In this document: positions 1 through 11,431 of the stretch, in pieces
Layout: every line of letters starts with the position of its first letter
How positions within the stretch are numbered: the first letter of the stretch is position 1
Source: Molossus alvarezi
Taxonomy: Eukaryota > Chordata > Mammalia > Chiroptera > Molossidae
Direction: 5' to 3'
Assembly: GCA_037176705.1 (NCBI GenBank)
Contig: CM073887.1
Coordinates: 45,260,001-45,324,000, forward strand
DNA length: 64,000 nucleotides
Position numbers and translations under genes: made by a program
Notes under the pieces: generated by a model
Databases searched by the model: none
What the model saw: the letters and a program-made list of their open reading frames with translations, nothing else
Told to the model about the DNA's origin: nothing

Positions 1-2836
1 GTGGGTGGGGGGAGCTTCCAGTCAAGTAAGGGGTAACTTCTAGGTATCTTGGTTGAACAATTATAGTAATGTTTCTCCCACCACGACTGAAACTACAAAC
101 ACATTTTAGGTATCACGCACCTGCTGGACGACACTTAAACACAGTCCAAAGAGAACTGAACATAGGAGCCCAGAGCTCAGGAAGGAGAATGGGATGAGAG
201 AGATCTATCCAGCAATTGAAGATTTAGGCACCGATTGCCCAGAAAGTGGCCAAGAACAGAACCCTGGAGCCTGGCCTTCCATTTCTACTCCTGTGTCCTT
301 CCATCTAAAGGCATGATAACAACATGCGGAGATCTTATTGGGTAACTATCTCTAGAAGAATAACAGTAAGTTCAACTGAAGAGAGACGTGTATTTAAATG
401 ACCTGACTCCGCCCCTCTCCATAGGCACAGCCTGGAGAAAGGAACGCTCTCTGTGACGATGCTCCAGTACTAGGGTCACTGGGAGATTGCATGGATGTCA
501 CCTCCATCAGCCCATCAGAAAACGGACTACAGCAGACAGACCTGCACATAAGTGCAGATAGTTGATATCAGCATGGTTTGTAAGAGCAAAGGAGTGGGAT
601 CAGTCAAATGCTCATCAGTATGGTCCATCTAGAAATGGATTATACCACCACCACTAGAAGACTGAGGAAGTTCTTTAAGCACTGAATTGTGTCACATGGG
701 AATTTACTCCGGTTTAGGAGCTCAGTGCCAGGAACCAGGGGCTTGTACCCAATGTTGGTAAAAGAAGTCACCGGCTATTTCTAGATTGTCAGATGCTCTA
801 GACTAAGATCCAGGACTATCCGATTTGTACTCCTTTATATAACTTCCTCATATTTTCCCCTTAAATCTTGTCTTTTCTCTTGTAACAATGACTGTTCAGG
901 TGTTACAGTGAAGAGGGTCTATGAACTTGCTTTAAGGAACAGTAAGGAAGTGTGATGTAAGGAGACCATCTTCCCTGAGCCCGCCTTGAAGGGAAGAGAA
1001 ACCCCACAACCTGGATAGGCAGTGACCATTCCAAGAGGGGAGGAAGTCGGGGGTCATCCCTGGGCCTGCCACAGAGAAAAAGGAGAGCCTAAGAGGGTGC
1101 CTGGGCCTCTGAACTTCCTGGGGACTCAGGAGAAAGGGGCTCCTCACGTGCAGTGATAAGTAAGTTTTGCACAGTAGTAGAATTAAATTTGAAACTGTTA
1201 CAGGTGAGGTGTGACCAGCCCACTTCTGAATCACAGAGAGCTAGGTTTTTCTTCACTCAGCAGGTATAATTTTACTTTCATTGTTACTAACATAGCACAA
1301 AGGAACACTTCTATTTGTTGTCTTACCTTATGCCGATCCTAGAACAACAGTGAAAATGCTTACTCTAGGCTGATGTCAACACGGAAAACCAGAGAAAATT
1401 ATTTCTCCCATTTCTTCCCCCTCTTTGATTCTAACAACTTGCTATGTGTAACCCCAGTTTTGCCTGCTCTTTCCCAGAAAAACCAGTAAATGTATATGAC
1501 TTTATAGAGGCAGGCTGCCGAAGATTCAGTGAGGTAGTAGATTCCAGCTTTGCTCCCAGGGAGCTTGCATTTTCATCAGAAGACAAATAATTACATTCAG
1601 AAACAAATCCTAAATGCCAAGAGCATCTATATGTTCAGTGCTAAGTCAGAGGCCTTGATAGGAATCCAGCTGAGGCAGACACCCCCGAGGGTCAACACAC
1701 TCAGTTTCTTGCAGAAGGTGGGCCTGGAAGGACAGGTCATGTTTAGAGAAGGAAGAAGAGAGCATGCGAGGTAAGACCAGTCAGTGTGGTTCATCTTCGT
1801 GGAATAAGAGGGACCTGGTTCGCGGAGAAGAGGAAACAGCAGTCATTGGCTGAAGCAATTTCTGATTTTCCCCAGATTAATAGAAACCCTGTGTGTCGCA
1901 GACATATTTGTCAGAGCATTAGAGGGACAGAAGTCATCTGGCGTCTGAGACTTGCCAGCTGAATATGAGGAATAGGAGGCGATTGTGCTCGGGGAAGGAC
2001 ACAGCATCTGTGTCTGCTCACGCTCCTTATGTCTCTGGACCCAGGAGGGGCCAACGTCAGGGTGAACTTACAAGTTCCCTTTCAGCTCAGCTCACATTAT
2101 TTCTCTCCCTTCTTTCCTCTTCCCTTTCCTGCTCGCGGCCAGATGTCGAGGAGAAATCCTTTCTCACTGTGAGTTTTGGTTGGAAGGTCATTGTGACATC
2201 TGCCTTTTTAGAGACAATGTGTGCCCGTGCAGATTAGTAGGGAGTGCAAAATATGGAGACTTGTTACTCGCCTGGTCTAAGAATCACAAGTCTCCAGACC
2301 CACTCTGTGAACTTGGGCTGGCACTTCACCTGCCTGTTCTTGGGTTTTATTTGTGTGTAACATGGAGGTTTTAATACCTCCCTACCTCCCTCGCAGAATT
2401 TTCCCGAGGTTCAGATGCAATTATGGTTGTGAAAGCTCTCTGGAGACGAAAGAAGTGGTTATTAGCAGCTCAAGGTGAAGATTGCATGGGGATAAGGGTG
2501 GTGAAATTGGGAAGTCTCAATAAATCCCATCCAGTCCTGTGATTTTATACAATTGTTTTACATCATTAAAATACGCTTAATTACATAGCTTCCTGTGATG
2601 TTTTAATGACTCTCACTCTAATGATATCTTTTTCCTCCCTAGATATCCCTAAGTGGAGAACGCAGCTCCCCTCTGCAAGTCCCGGCGCATCTCGCCTGGC
2701 CTCCTCGTCAGCTGGCGGGGCTCCCAGCCACCGAGGTGGCAACGAGAGTTCTCATGCAGCACCTTCAGAGACACTGACCTTCAGTCGTCACCTGTCCAGG
2801 CTCCAGAGCTGAAGCTGATTTAGAGATGCGAAATGA
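1..2836. other. Unique sequence, no gene seen
   Basis: No recognisable repeat, RNA gene or coding exon. Open frames are short and show no conserved domain. A short L2-like phrase (gctcccagggagcttgcattttc) lies near 1553-1576 but is too small to call. Confidence 0.6.
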
Positions 2837-2991
2837 GCCCTGGCTGGTGTGGCTCAGTTGGTTGGAGCATCGTCCAGTACACCAAAAGTTTGTGGGTCTG
2901 ATCTCAGGTCGAGCAAGCACGGAAGGCAATGTTTCTCACATCCATCTCTCTCTTCCTCTCTCAAAATAAAAAAATGTGAGGATTTAAAAAA
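2837..2991 (+). mobile_element. Ves SINE, degenerate, short
   Basis: It begins with the Ves tRNA-like head (gccctggctggtgtggctcag) and keeps an A-box-like stretch, but the middle of the body is missing and the B box is degraded. It ends in a (tctc)n tract and an A-rich tail. No clean target-site duplication was found, so it is probably an older copy. Confidence 0.85.
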
Positions 2992-3082
2992 ATGTGAAAA
3001 GGTTTTTATAGAAATGACAAGATGCTCCTCCACACGTTGGAGCGCTGGAAGTTCCTTGGCTCCTCTATAGAAACTGTTGGTG

Positions 3083-3305
3083 GCCCTGGCCAGTGTGGCT
3101 CAGTTGGTTGAATGTTGTCCCATGCACTGAAGGGTTGTGGGTTCCATTCCCAGTCAGGGCACGTGCCCAGGTTGCCAGCTCCATCCGGGTAGGAAGCATG
3201 CAGGAGCCAGCCAATCAATGTATGGCTCTCACATCGATGCTTTTCTTTCTCTCTCCCTCTCCCTTCCTCTCTGTCTAAAAATCAATAAAAAGTCTTAAAA
3301 AAGAA
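3083..3305 (+). mobile_element. Ves SINE, short type
   Basis: The tRNA-like head, the (tc)n-rich body and the aaaatcaataaaaa tail are all present. Flanked by a 9-bp direct repeat AGAAACTGT (3069-3077 and 3306-3314), taken as the target-site duplication. The tail carries the AATAAA hexamer typical of this Ves type. Confidence 0.93.
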
Positions 3306-3552
3306 AGAAACTGTCAGTGTAGGTACCATATTGTGAAAGTGACTTCTACAGTATTTCGGCAAAAGCCATTCACGGCATAAATGTTGACATATTTACAAAT
3401 GTAGATGGAAACGTGATGATCGCTACTACGGGGTTGAAAAGGTCCCAGAGGATGCACTCAGCACACTTCCAAGGCTGCCTGAGCAGTTTAATGATGGGGC
3501 TGTTTACGATGCTCTCTTCATTTGCTAGGCCTTCCATAACAAAGTACCACTG

Positions 3553-4150
3553 TCTTAGTCTGCTTGGGCTGCTATAACAAAATACCATAGGTGGGTGGCA
3601 TATAAACAACAGACATTGCCCTGGCTGGTTTGGCTCAGTGGTTAAAGTGACGGCCCTCAGACCGAAGAGTTGTGGGTTTGATTCTGGTCAAGGGCACCGT
3701 ACCTCTGTTGTGGTTCAATCTCTGGCCCTGGTTGGGGTCGTGCAGGAGGCAGCCAATAGATGTGTCTCTCTCACATCTATGTGTCTCTCTCTCTCCCTCC
3801 CACTCTATCTGACAAGCAATGAAAAAATATCCTCAGGTGAGGATTTAAAAACAGAAAAAATAAACAACAGACATTTATTTTCTCCAAGTTCTGGAGGCTG
3901 GAAGTCCAAGGTCAAGTTGTCAGCAGGATTGTTTTCTTCTGAGGCCTCTCTCCTTGGCTTGCAGATGGCTGCCTTCTCAGGGTGTGCTCACCTGTGTCCT
4001 CTCTGCCTCAGTCTCCCCTTATCATAAGGACACAAGTCAGACTGGATTGGGACCCACCTGTAGAACCTCAGTGCAGTGAGCCGTACTTAGCTCTTTGAAG
4101 ACCCTATTTCCAAAGACAGTCACATACTGAAATCCTAGGGGGCTCAGCCA
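3553..4150 (+). mobile_element. Old mammalian interspersed repeat, copy 1, split by a Ves
   Basis: The left part (3553-3617) reads cttagtctgcttgggctgct and onward. The right part (3876-4150) continues with tttattttctccaagttctgg, then a region matching a very common mammalian repeat. The two parts are one element interrupted by the Ves at 3618-3859. A second copy in the same orientation lies at 4490-5392. I recognise the repeat but cannot name its family with confidence. Confidence 0.7.
3618..3859 (+). mobile_element. Ves SINE, long type
   Basis: Full-length copy ending in the Ves hairpin (atatcctcaggtgaggat) and an A-rich tail. It has a 16-bp perfect target-site duplication, ATAAACAACAGACATT (3602-3617 and 3860-3875), inside the older repeat. 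The perfect duplication suggests a fairly young insertion. Confidence 0.96.
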
Positions 4151-4717
4151 GGCCCGAAGGCGGGGGCCTCTGCTCTCCCAGTGGGCCGGAATTCTCACAG
4201 CACGGGCTGGGTTCTAAGGACAAGCACCCCAAGAGACAACCAGCTGGAATCCGAATCCCCTGCTTGTCCCAGCCTTGGAAGTCTCACCGTGTCACTCCAG
4301 CATCCCCTGGTGACCACAGAGGCTTGTCCAGTTTCCAGCAGAGAGGGCACAGACTTGGGGAGTTACCAGGGAAGAACACTTTGATTGGGAAATAGTGTTG
4401 TAACCATTGGGGAATAGGCTCAGGATGGTTCCGTGTGTGACCTTTCACTGGTCACAGCACAGGTATATGAACTAGGTACACCCCCTGAGTTAGTCAGCTC
4501 AGGTGGCCGTAGCAAAGTACCACAGACTCGGGGGCTTAAACAACAGAAGTTTATTTCTTCATGATTCTGGAGGTTGGAAGTCCAAGGTCAAAGTGTCAGG
4601 AGGGCTGGCCAGGGTCTGGTGTGTGCTCTCTCCTCGGGTGGCCTTTTCAGTGAATCCACAGGGCCTTTTCTTGGTTCCTGTGCAGAGAGAGAGGGGGACC
4701 TCTCTTTGATGTCTTCT

Positions 4718-4970
4718 ATTTTTTTTTTTTTATCCTCACCCGAGGACATTTTTGCATTTATCTTCAGATAGAGTGGGAGGGAGAGAGAGGAAGAGAGGGA
4801 GAGAGAAACATCGACGTGAAAGGGATACATTGAGTGACTGCCTCCTGCACAACCCCAACTGGGGCCGGGGACAAACTGCAACCGAGGTACGTGCCCTTAG
4901 CGGGAACTGAACCCGGGACTCTCTGAACTGCAGGCTGACGCTCTAACTGCTGAACCAAACCGGCCAGGGC
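4718..4970 (-). mobile_element. Ves SINE, long type
   Basis: Read on the minus strand: full tRNA-like head, body, 3' hairpin (atcctcacccgaggacat on the plus strand) and poly-A. Flanked by ATGTCTTCT at 4709-4717 and 4971-4979. The next Ves is inserted in the right copy of this duplication. Confidence 0.95.
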
Positions 4971-4981
4971 ATGTCTTCTTT

Positions 4982-5232
4982 TTTTTTTTTTAAATCCTCC
5001 CCGAGGATATTTTTCCACTGATTGTCAGATAGAGTGGGGGGAGGGATGGGGAGAGGAAGAGAGAGAGAAACATCTATGTGAGAGAGACACATCAAGTGGC
5101 TGCCTCCCACATGACCCCCACCAGGGCTGGGGATTGAACCAAAACCAAAGTACACGCCCTTGACTGGAATCAAACCCAAAACTGTTTGATCTGCGGGCTA
5201 ACACTCTAACCGCTGAGCCAAACTGGCCAGGA
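4982..5232 (-). mobile_element. Ves SINE, long type
   Basis: Second minus-strand copy at the same target. TGTCTTCTTT occurs at 4972-4981 and again at 5239-5248. The body is more diverged than its neighbour (for example ccaaaaccaaagtacacgcc), which complicates a simple young-beside-young picture. Confidence 0.93.
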
Positions 5233-5439
5233 CTTTGGTGTCTTCTTTAGTGATAGGACACTGATCCTATCAGTTATGACCTCATTCAACCTTGATTACT
5301 TCCTTAGAGGCTCCGTCTCCAAATACAGCCACTCTAGGGGCTGAACTGCAACTTATGAAATTGGGGGACACATAAACATTCAGTCCATAACATCCCCCTT
5401 GGTGAGATGAATTAGACAATTGATAAGATAAATTTACAT

Positions 5440-6300
5440 TGATATTAATTCAAGAAAACTTTATTGAACACCTACTGTCCATCGGACTCTCTGCTAGGCT
5501 CTGGGGCTATAAGGAGAAAAAAACGATTCCTGCCTTTAATGGGTTTATGAGTACAAGGGAGACAGAGCAGTGACAGCTGCAAGGAGAGCATGTTGAGACA
5601 GCTCCCAGAGGGACAAATAAGCCACCCCACCGGGAGCTGCCCAAGCGATGTCCAAGCAGAAACTAAGGGTGAGTCTTATTGAGCAGTAAATAGGAGGTGG
5701 AGAGACAAGGGGAAACCTTTTGGGGAGAAGCATAAGATATGCAGAAACCCAAGGCAAAACTGGGGTGACCACCATCCTGGTTGCTCAGGACAGTCCTGGT
5801 TTTAACGTTCGAAGTCCCACATCCAGGAAATGCCGTAGTCTCTGTGCCTTATCTGTGGAATGTTAAATGCTGGTGTAGCTGGAGCAGAAAGGAATTGGGC
5901 TGCCTCAGGGTTGGTGAGATAGAAAACTGGAAAAGTAGGCAGGAGTCTCAAGAGAAAGAAGAAGCTGCGCTAAGAGGTTACCACTTTCTCTTGGAGGTAG
6001 TTGAGCAATCAATAGGTGACCTTAAATAAGGGAGTGGCTTGCTAAGAACTGCATTTAGAAAGATCTCTATCAGCTGTGTAAGTAAGAACAGGGCCAGCAC
6101 TGTAAGCCAGTTAGGGAGTCACTGCAGTTTTCCAGGGAAGAGGTGATGGTGACAAAGTAAAGTCATGGAGAGAGATGGAAAGAACCAGAGGAATTAGGAT
6201 ATCTTCAGAAGTAACAGAACTTAGAAATGGGAGATGAGAGACGAGGAGAAATCAGAGATGACTCCCAGATTATCGGTTTGAGCAAGTTGAAAAAACTCTT
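5440..6300 (-). mobile_element. L2-like LINE fragment
   Basis: Begins with the reverse L2 3' end (ctttattgaacacctactgtc, tgctaggctctggggctata). It continues with diverged text resembling reverse L2 (gccagttagggagtcactgc, agagatgactcccagattat). Divergence is high and the boundaries are approximate. 5768-5840 may belong to a different old repeat. Confidence 0.5.
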
Positions 6301-6524
6301 GGGAAATCATTAGGATGGGTTGGAAATCCCTTCCCCACATCACCATACACGAGAATACAAACAAAGCAGCTATTCTTCTGCTCCCCGTGCAGCTCTTGAC
6401 CTCAAATTTTGAGTTATTGTGCCACTGACCCAGAAATCTTAGACATAGCCATGAGACTTACAGAAACTTCAGGCTAAGAGGTTTGGGGCAAGAGGGGGAA
6501 GAAAGTGGACATTTATCATACTAG

Positions 6525-6725
6525 ATACTCCCTAAACGATTTATGTACTCTCACACTGAATCTTCACAAGAATCTCATGAGGTAGGTAGGTAGGTGTGTA
6601 TTGTTATCCCCATTTCATAGCTGCAGAACGGGGGATCAAGCATGTGCCACAAGTGGCCACAGCTACAAAGCAGCAGAGCTCAGTGTGTTTGACCCTAAAG
6701 GACTGCTCTTTGCACCATCCTGCTT
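6525..6725 (-). mobile_element. MIR SINE, minus strand
   Basis: Carries the reverse MIR landmarks in order: gaatcttcacaagaatctca, tgaggtaggtaggtaggt, ttatccccatttcatagctg, then a degraded tRNA-like end. Confidence 0.75.
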
Positions 6726-7840
6726 CCCTAATGAGCATTAGTTTCTACCTGCTTGGATATTTTGTCACATCCATTGCCCTGCCTGGATTCCGTCTTCATT
6801 CAGTGTTAGAGAAAGATGCAGACCAAGGGAAGGACCCTACGGCCGAAGGGCTCTAAGAGGCCAGCTGAAGGCTGCTTCTAGGAGCAAGGGTTGTAAGAGA
6901 GCTTCTTAATCCTTTGTAACTGGTCCCCACCCTGATCATACTTGCAGAAACCCTAAAGCCAGAGGACCTATGTAGTTATCTTTGTGAGCATCGAGGCCAA
7001 GGGAAGCTAAGGAGACAGTGTCCCAGGCAACAGCCAGTTTGGGGAAGGAGGGAGTGTTGGGAAATGAAACTGAAGAGACAGGTAGTTATGGGCAGGACAC
7101 TATGGGGAAGAAAGGGGCACAAGATGAGTTCACAGGGCCTCCCTCCAAAAGAGAGGGAGTGCACACCTCAGAAGAGGCCGTGGAGACCTGACAGCTAGAT
7201 CCACATGGAGGCTGCCCAGTGCCAACTCGAGTTTCTTTTTGACCATCAAGGTTTACATTTTAACGTGAATCTTAACTTATCTCCTGTGAAGTTTCAATCC
7301 TCAGCATTCACATAGTAATCTATCCATTTTACCTATAGTCTTTTACAATAGTTTTTTTCTGCATGTATTTTATTCCCTCACTCCTTCTAGATTTGGAATT
7401 TTTCAAAGGAGACCAGTTAAACTCTCTCCATATTTTCACATTTTCTTTTATGCTGTAGGCACATGACTGGAGTTTGGCTGTTGTCATTGGAATATCATCA
7501 CGTCTGAAATGGTCATTTCTCAGCGGACTTCTTTATTCACTGACACTGGCAGAGAACGAGCACAAGAGGGCGCTCCTTTCCTTCTGATCTGAGTCTGGAG
7601 ACCTGAACCTTTTCTGTCCATTTTAGGTCTTGCTTGAAAACTCAGACATGACTGGTGTTGGTGAAAACATTTCTCGCCACTACTGGGGAGAGGTTTTAGG
7701 GGATTCTGAATATTCTTACAGGCACCCATAGGGAAATATTTATTCATCTCAGGTCTTTGATTCCATTCGAATCAATAAAACAAATATTCATATAGTCAGT
7801 TTTTGAAGAACTCACAATCCAAAGAAGAAACGTATTTTTA
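6726..7840. other. Unique sequence
   Basis: No recognisable gene or repeat. A minus-strand open frame (7520-7747) shows no domain. Confidence 0.5.
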
Positions 7841-7844
7841 AAAG

Positions 7845-8223
7845 TAACCAACCCCTTTACAGTCATTAGGGTAGCTGTTATGGAAAACACAAAATAATGT
7901 GTTGGCAAGGGTGGAGAATTGGAACCTTTGTATATTGATGGTGGGGATGTGAAATAGCAGCTGCTATAGAAAACTATGGGGTTTCTCCAAAAAAATTAAA
8001 CATAGAATTATCATAATCCAGTAATCCCACTTCTGAGTATATACCTAAAATAATTGAAAGAAAGGACTCAGAGATATCTGTGCAGCATTGTTCACAGTTG
8101 CTAAAAGGTGTCAGCAACCCAAACATCCAGGGATAGAGGAGTGGATAAACAAAACGTAGTATATACATACAATGGAATATTATACAGTTTCAGAAAGGAA
8201 GGGATTTCTGACACATGATACAA
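7845..8223 (+). mobile_element. L1 3' fragment (ORF2 C-terminal region)
   Basis: Carries L1 ORF2 3'-end landmarks on the plus strand: gttggcaagggtggagaatt, taatcccacttctgagtata, tggaatattatacagtttca. Truncated at both ends and abutting a second L1 fragment. Confidence 0.8.
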
Positions 8224-8427
8224 TCTGAAAATGCAAACCAAAACCACAGTGAGATTTTACCTGACACCTGTTAGAATGGCTACCATCTAAAAGACAAGCA
8301 AGAGCAAGTGCTGCTGAGAATCCGGAGAGAAGTCAACCCTTACACACTGTTGGTGGGAATGTAAATTGGTGCAGTCACTGTGGAAAACAGTATGGAGTTT
8401 CCTCAGAAAATTAAAAATGGAACTACT

Positions 8428-8627
8428 GCCTGGCTGGTGTGGCTCAGTGGATTGAGCGTCGTTCCATGGACTGAGAGGTTCCGGTATGATTCCCAGTCGG
8501 GGCACATGCCTGGGTTGTGTGTTCAATCCCCAGTGGGGGGAGTGCAGGAGGCAGCCGATCAATGTTTCTCTCTCACATTGATGTTTCTCTCTCTCTCCCT
8601 CTAAGAAATCAATAAAAACATATTAAA
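8428..8627 (+). mobile_element. Ves SINE, short type
   Basis: Full head, B-box-like region and tail aaatcaataaaaacatatta. Target duplication AAATGRAACTAC at 8415-8426 and 8628-8639, one mismatch. The right copy was used again by the next Ves. Confidence 0.94.
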
Positions 8628-8640
8628 AAATGAAACTACC

Positions 8641-8900
8641 GCCCTGGCCAGTTTGACTCAGTGGTTAGAGCGTCAGCATGCGGTCCGGAGAGACCGGGGT
8701 TCGGTTCCCGCTAAGGGCACGTACTTCAGTTGCAGTTTGTCCCCAGCCCTGGTTGGTCGTGCGGGTGGCAGCCACTTGATGTGTCCCTTCACGTTGATGT
8801 TTCTCTCTCTCTCTCCCTTCCTCTCTCTCCCTCCCACTCTATCTGTGAAAAAAAATGGAAAAATATCCTCGGGTGAGGATAATAATATAAAATAAAATAA
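8641..8900 (+). mobile_element. Ves SINE, long type
   Basis: Full-length, with hairpin aatatcctcgggtgaggata and an AATAAA-like (aataaaataa) tail. AAATGAAACTAC flanks it at 8628-8639 and 8902-8913. Confidence 0.95.
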
Positions 8901-9389
8901 AAAATGAAACTACCATATGATCCAGCAATTCCACTTCTGGGTATATATCCAAAGGAAATGAAAAATGATACTGAAGAGATAATAGACATACCGATGTTAA
9001 TTGCAGTATTATTTACCATGGCCAAGACATGGAAACAAAGTGTCCATCAACAAATAAATGGATAGACAAGATGAGAGATATATATATAATATTCAGCCAT
9101 GAGAAAGAAAGAAATCCTTATGTTTTCAACCACATGAATCTCCCTTGAGTGCATTAGGCTAAGTGAAATAAGGCAAAGAAAGAAATACAAACACTGCATG
9201 GTATCACTTATATGTGGAATCTTTTTTGAAAAGTCAAACTCATAGAAATTGAGAGTAGGAAAGTGGTTGCCAAGGGTTGGGGTTGGGGAAAACAAGGATT
9301 TAGAAAAAGGGTACAAATTCCCAGCTGTATGATGAATAAGGTCTGAGGATCTAATGTACAACATGGTGACTGTAGTTGATAACACTATA

Positions 9390-9652
9390 CAGTTGTCCCT
9401 CGTTTATCACGGTTAATCCTCTCCAGACTCTAGCAGTTGCACCTGGCATTGAAAGATTCCTGGAGTGCTCGAACACATAGTCCTACAGTCCATACATACA
9501 GTAATTTTAATTTTAATGGTAATACAGGGGTGTAAAAATGACTCAGACAACCGAGCGTGCTGTCTCAATCAACTTTTTAATGAATATATTTGAAAAAACC
9601 GCTATAGAGTGAAGCCACAAAAGTCGAAGCGCAAAGCGGCGAGGGACGACTG
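9390..9652. mobile_element. Tigger/pogo-like non-autonomous DNA transposon
   Basis: 263-bp element with terminal inverted repeats: CAGTTGTCCCTCG on the left and CGAGGGACGACTG on the right. It is preceded by TA (9388-9389) and followed by TG, consistent with the TA target of the Tc1/mariner-pogo group after one substitution. It splits an L1 3'UTR that resumes after the right end. It has no transposase frame, so it would depend on a source supplied elsewhere. Confidence 0.85.
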
Positions 9653-9719
9653 TGTTATATAACTGCAATTTGCTGAGAGTAGAACTTAAAAGTTATCACC
9701 AAAAACACTCCACCAAAAA

Positions 9720-10759
9720 ACCTCTGCATTTTTAAAAGATTCCAGGTGTTTCTGATACCCTTTGATGTTTGAAGAACACTGCTGTTTACCAACCTGGAAG
9801 GGGAGAGATCGTGATGTCAGATGTGTTCATCACGTAGAGAGTCGCTTTGGCCCTTTAAGGCTGGAAGGCATTTGTATAAACAGGCATAAGCCAGGACAAA
9901 GTTCCATGGAGATAGAATGGTTTATGCAAAGAAAAAAAAAAAAGAAGCAAATGTGAACAGAGATTAGACAACTTTGAAGTCAAGGATTCATGAAAGGGAG
10001 TAGTTGTGATAAGATTGGGAAAACCCTGAAGAAGAGGCCAAAGCATTTATTCGGGGGTGCAGTGTTTTCTCTAACTCTTTCATGGTGAAATTCTGATATA
10101 TTTCATCCAATCAACCCAAAGAGAGACCATTTTAAAAAAAGAAAATGACTGTACAACTGACATGCATTATAAAAATCACAGCTACTAGTACATGTGCCCC
10201 AGAGAAAACCAAGCTGCGGAAGCAAATGCGATTTGCTGTCTCCAAATCTCCGTTATTTATGTGCTGCTTGTTCATGCAGTTGGTCATCTGCTAATGCGAG
10301 CAGATAAAAGTCTGGATCCTTCCTACAGTGGAAAAACAAGTATAAAGGGGAAAACTTTACAAGTCAAGAAAATTCTATCCATTAATTTTTCTTTTTTCTA
10401 TGAATTAGTAAAAGGTCAAGGCTATTTGATATGAGGACAGACCACCTTGGTTTAGCTCATCAAACATCAGACTTTTCAGGGAAAATGGATTAAGCCCTGC
10501 TGTGGACCGTGGGAAGCAAGGCCCAAAAGGATAAATGCGTGCTCTTAGGCAGATTACTCTGGTAACTGTATATAGGATGGGTTGTTGAAGGCAGTAACCA
10601 AAAGACAGGAAGACCAATTAGTAGATGACAGCAATAAACAGTAGTAATCCACACTTCAGATGGAGTAATAGGACCTTATGTTTACACAGTATTTTGTTAT
10701 ACAAATTCTTTTCACAGACACTCCTTAAAACGATTATGTGAGGTAGGAAGTGTCATTAA
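9720..10759. other. Unique sequence
   Basis: No supported gene. 10620-10759 has faint MIR-like wording (ttcacagacactccttaaaa) but is too diverged to call. Confidence 0.5.
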
Positions 10760-10773
10760 AAAATAATAACCAT

Positions 10774-10894
10774 GCCCTGGACAGTTTGGCTCAGCAGTTG
10801 GAGCGTCAGCCTGTGGACTAGAGAGTCCAGGGTTCGGTTCCCGCTAGAGGCACGTACCAAAACAAACAAACAAACAAACAAACAAACAACAAAC
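10774..10894 (+). mobile_element. tRNA-only Ves mini-SINE with (AAAC)n tail, copy 1
   Basis: Contains only the tRNA-like promoter part (10774-10858): A box near tggctcagcag and B box ggttcggttcc. It stops at ggcacgtacc and passes straight into (AAAC)n. Flanked by AAAATAATAACCA at 10760-10772 and about 10896-10908, so it was inserted in this form. It shares its end point and diagnostic bases with the copy at 31544. Confidence 0.85.
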
Positions 10895-10908
10895 AAAATA
10901 ATAACCAA

Positions 10909-11169
10909 GCCCTGGTCCGTTTGGCTCAGCGGTTAGAGTGTCGGCCTGCAGACTGAAGAGTCCCGGGTTCAGTTCCCGCTAAGGGCATATACCTCGGTTG
11001 TAGTTTGTCCCCGGTCCTGGTTGGGGTCATGTAGGTGGCAACCACTCAATGTATCCCTCTCACACCGATGTTTCTCTCTCTCTCTCTTCCCCCCTCTCTC
11101 CCTCCCACTCTATCTGAAGATATATGCAAAAATGTCCTCGGGTGAGGATTAAATAATAATAATAATAAT
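10909..11169 (+). mobile_element. Ves SINE, long type
   Basis: Full-length copy with hairpin tgtcctcgggtgaggatt and an (aat)n tail. Target duplication AATAATAACCAAG at 10897-10909 and 11170-11182. It was inserted in the right duplication of the mini-SINE beside it. Confidence 0.95.
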
Positions 11170-11431
11170 AATAATAACCAAGGGGGAAGTTTAATTTAAA
11201 AGGTGGCTGTGTGAGAGCTAAGTTATAAAAATAATAACTGACAGGACTTAGTGAGTGTTAGGGTGGTGGGGAAAGGGGTAGGAGGGAAGTGGGAGGAATC
11301 AAAGATGATCCTAAAATTTTGAACTCGGGTCATAGTGAGGATGTTGCTGCTACTAACACAAGCCTAGCGGAAAAGCTCATTTGAAGGGGGTTGGTAGTGG
11401 TAATTTTAAAAAAAATAATTTTTCTTTATAG

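Larger units (their letters stand above)
4490..5392 (+). mobile_element. Old mammalian interspersed repeat, copy 2, split by two Ves
   Basis: Same family and orientation as 3553-4150. The left part is 4490-4717 and the right part 5233-5392, ending with acattcagtccataacatc. Two minus-strand Ves copies sit at one point inside it. Confidence 0.7.
8224..9720 (+). mobile_element. L1 3' end, interrupted by two Ves and one Tigger-like element
   Basis: L1 ORF2 3' region beginning aaatgcaaaccaaaaccaca and running through ccatatgatccagcaattcc, tcacttatatgtggaatctt and the 3'UTR near gacaacactatac-like text. It continues after the Tigger-type element as ttatataactgcaatttgct. The inserts are 8428-8627, 8641-8900 and 9390-9652. 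Confidence 0.85.

Noticed and set aside
4588..5179. Series of open frames ending in SLSLSLP-type residues, here and at many other sites
   Set aside because: Translations of the (tctc)n part and tRNA-like head of Ves; not proteins.
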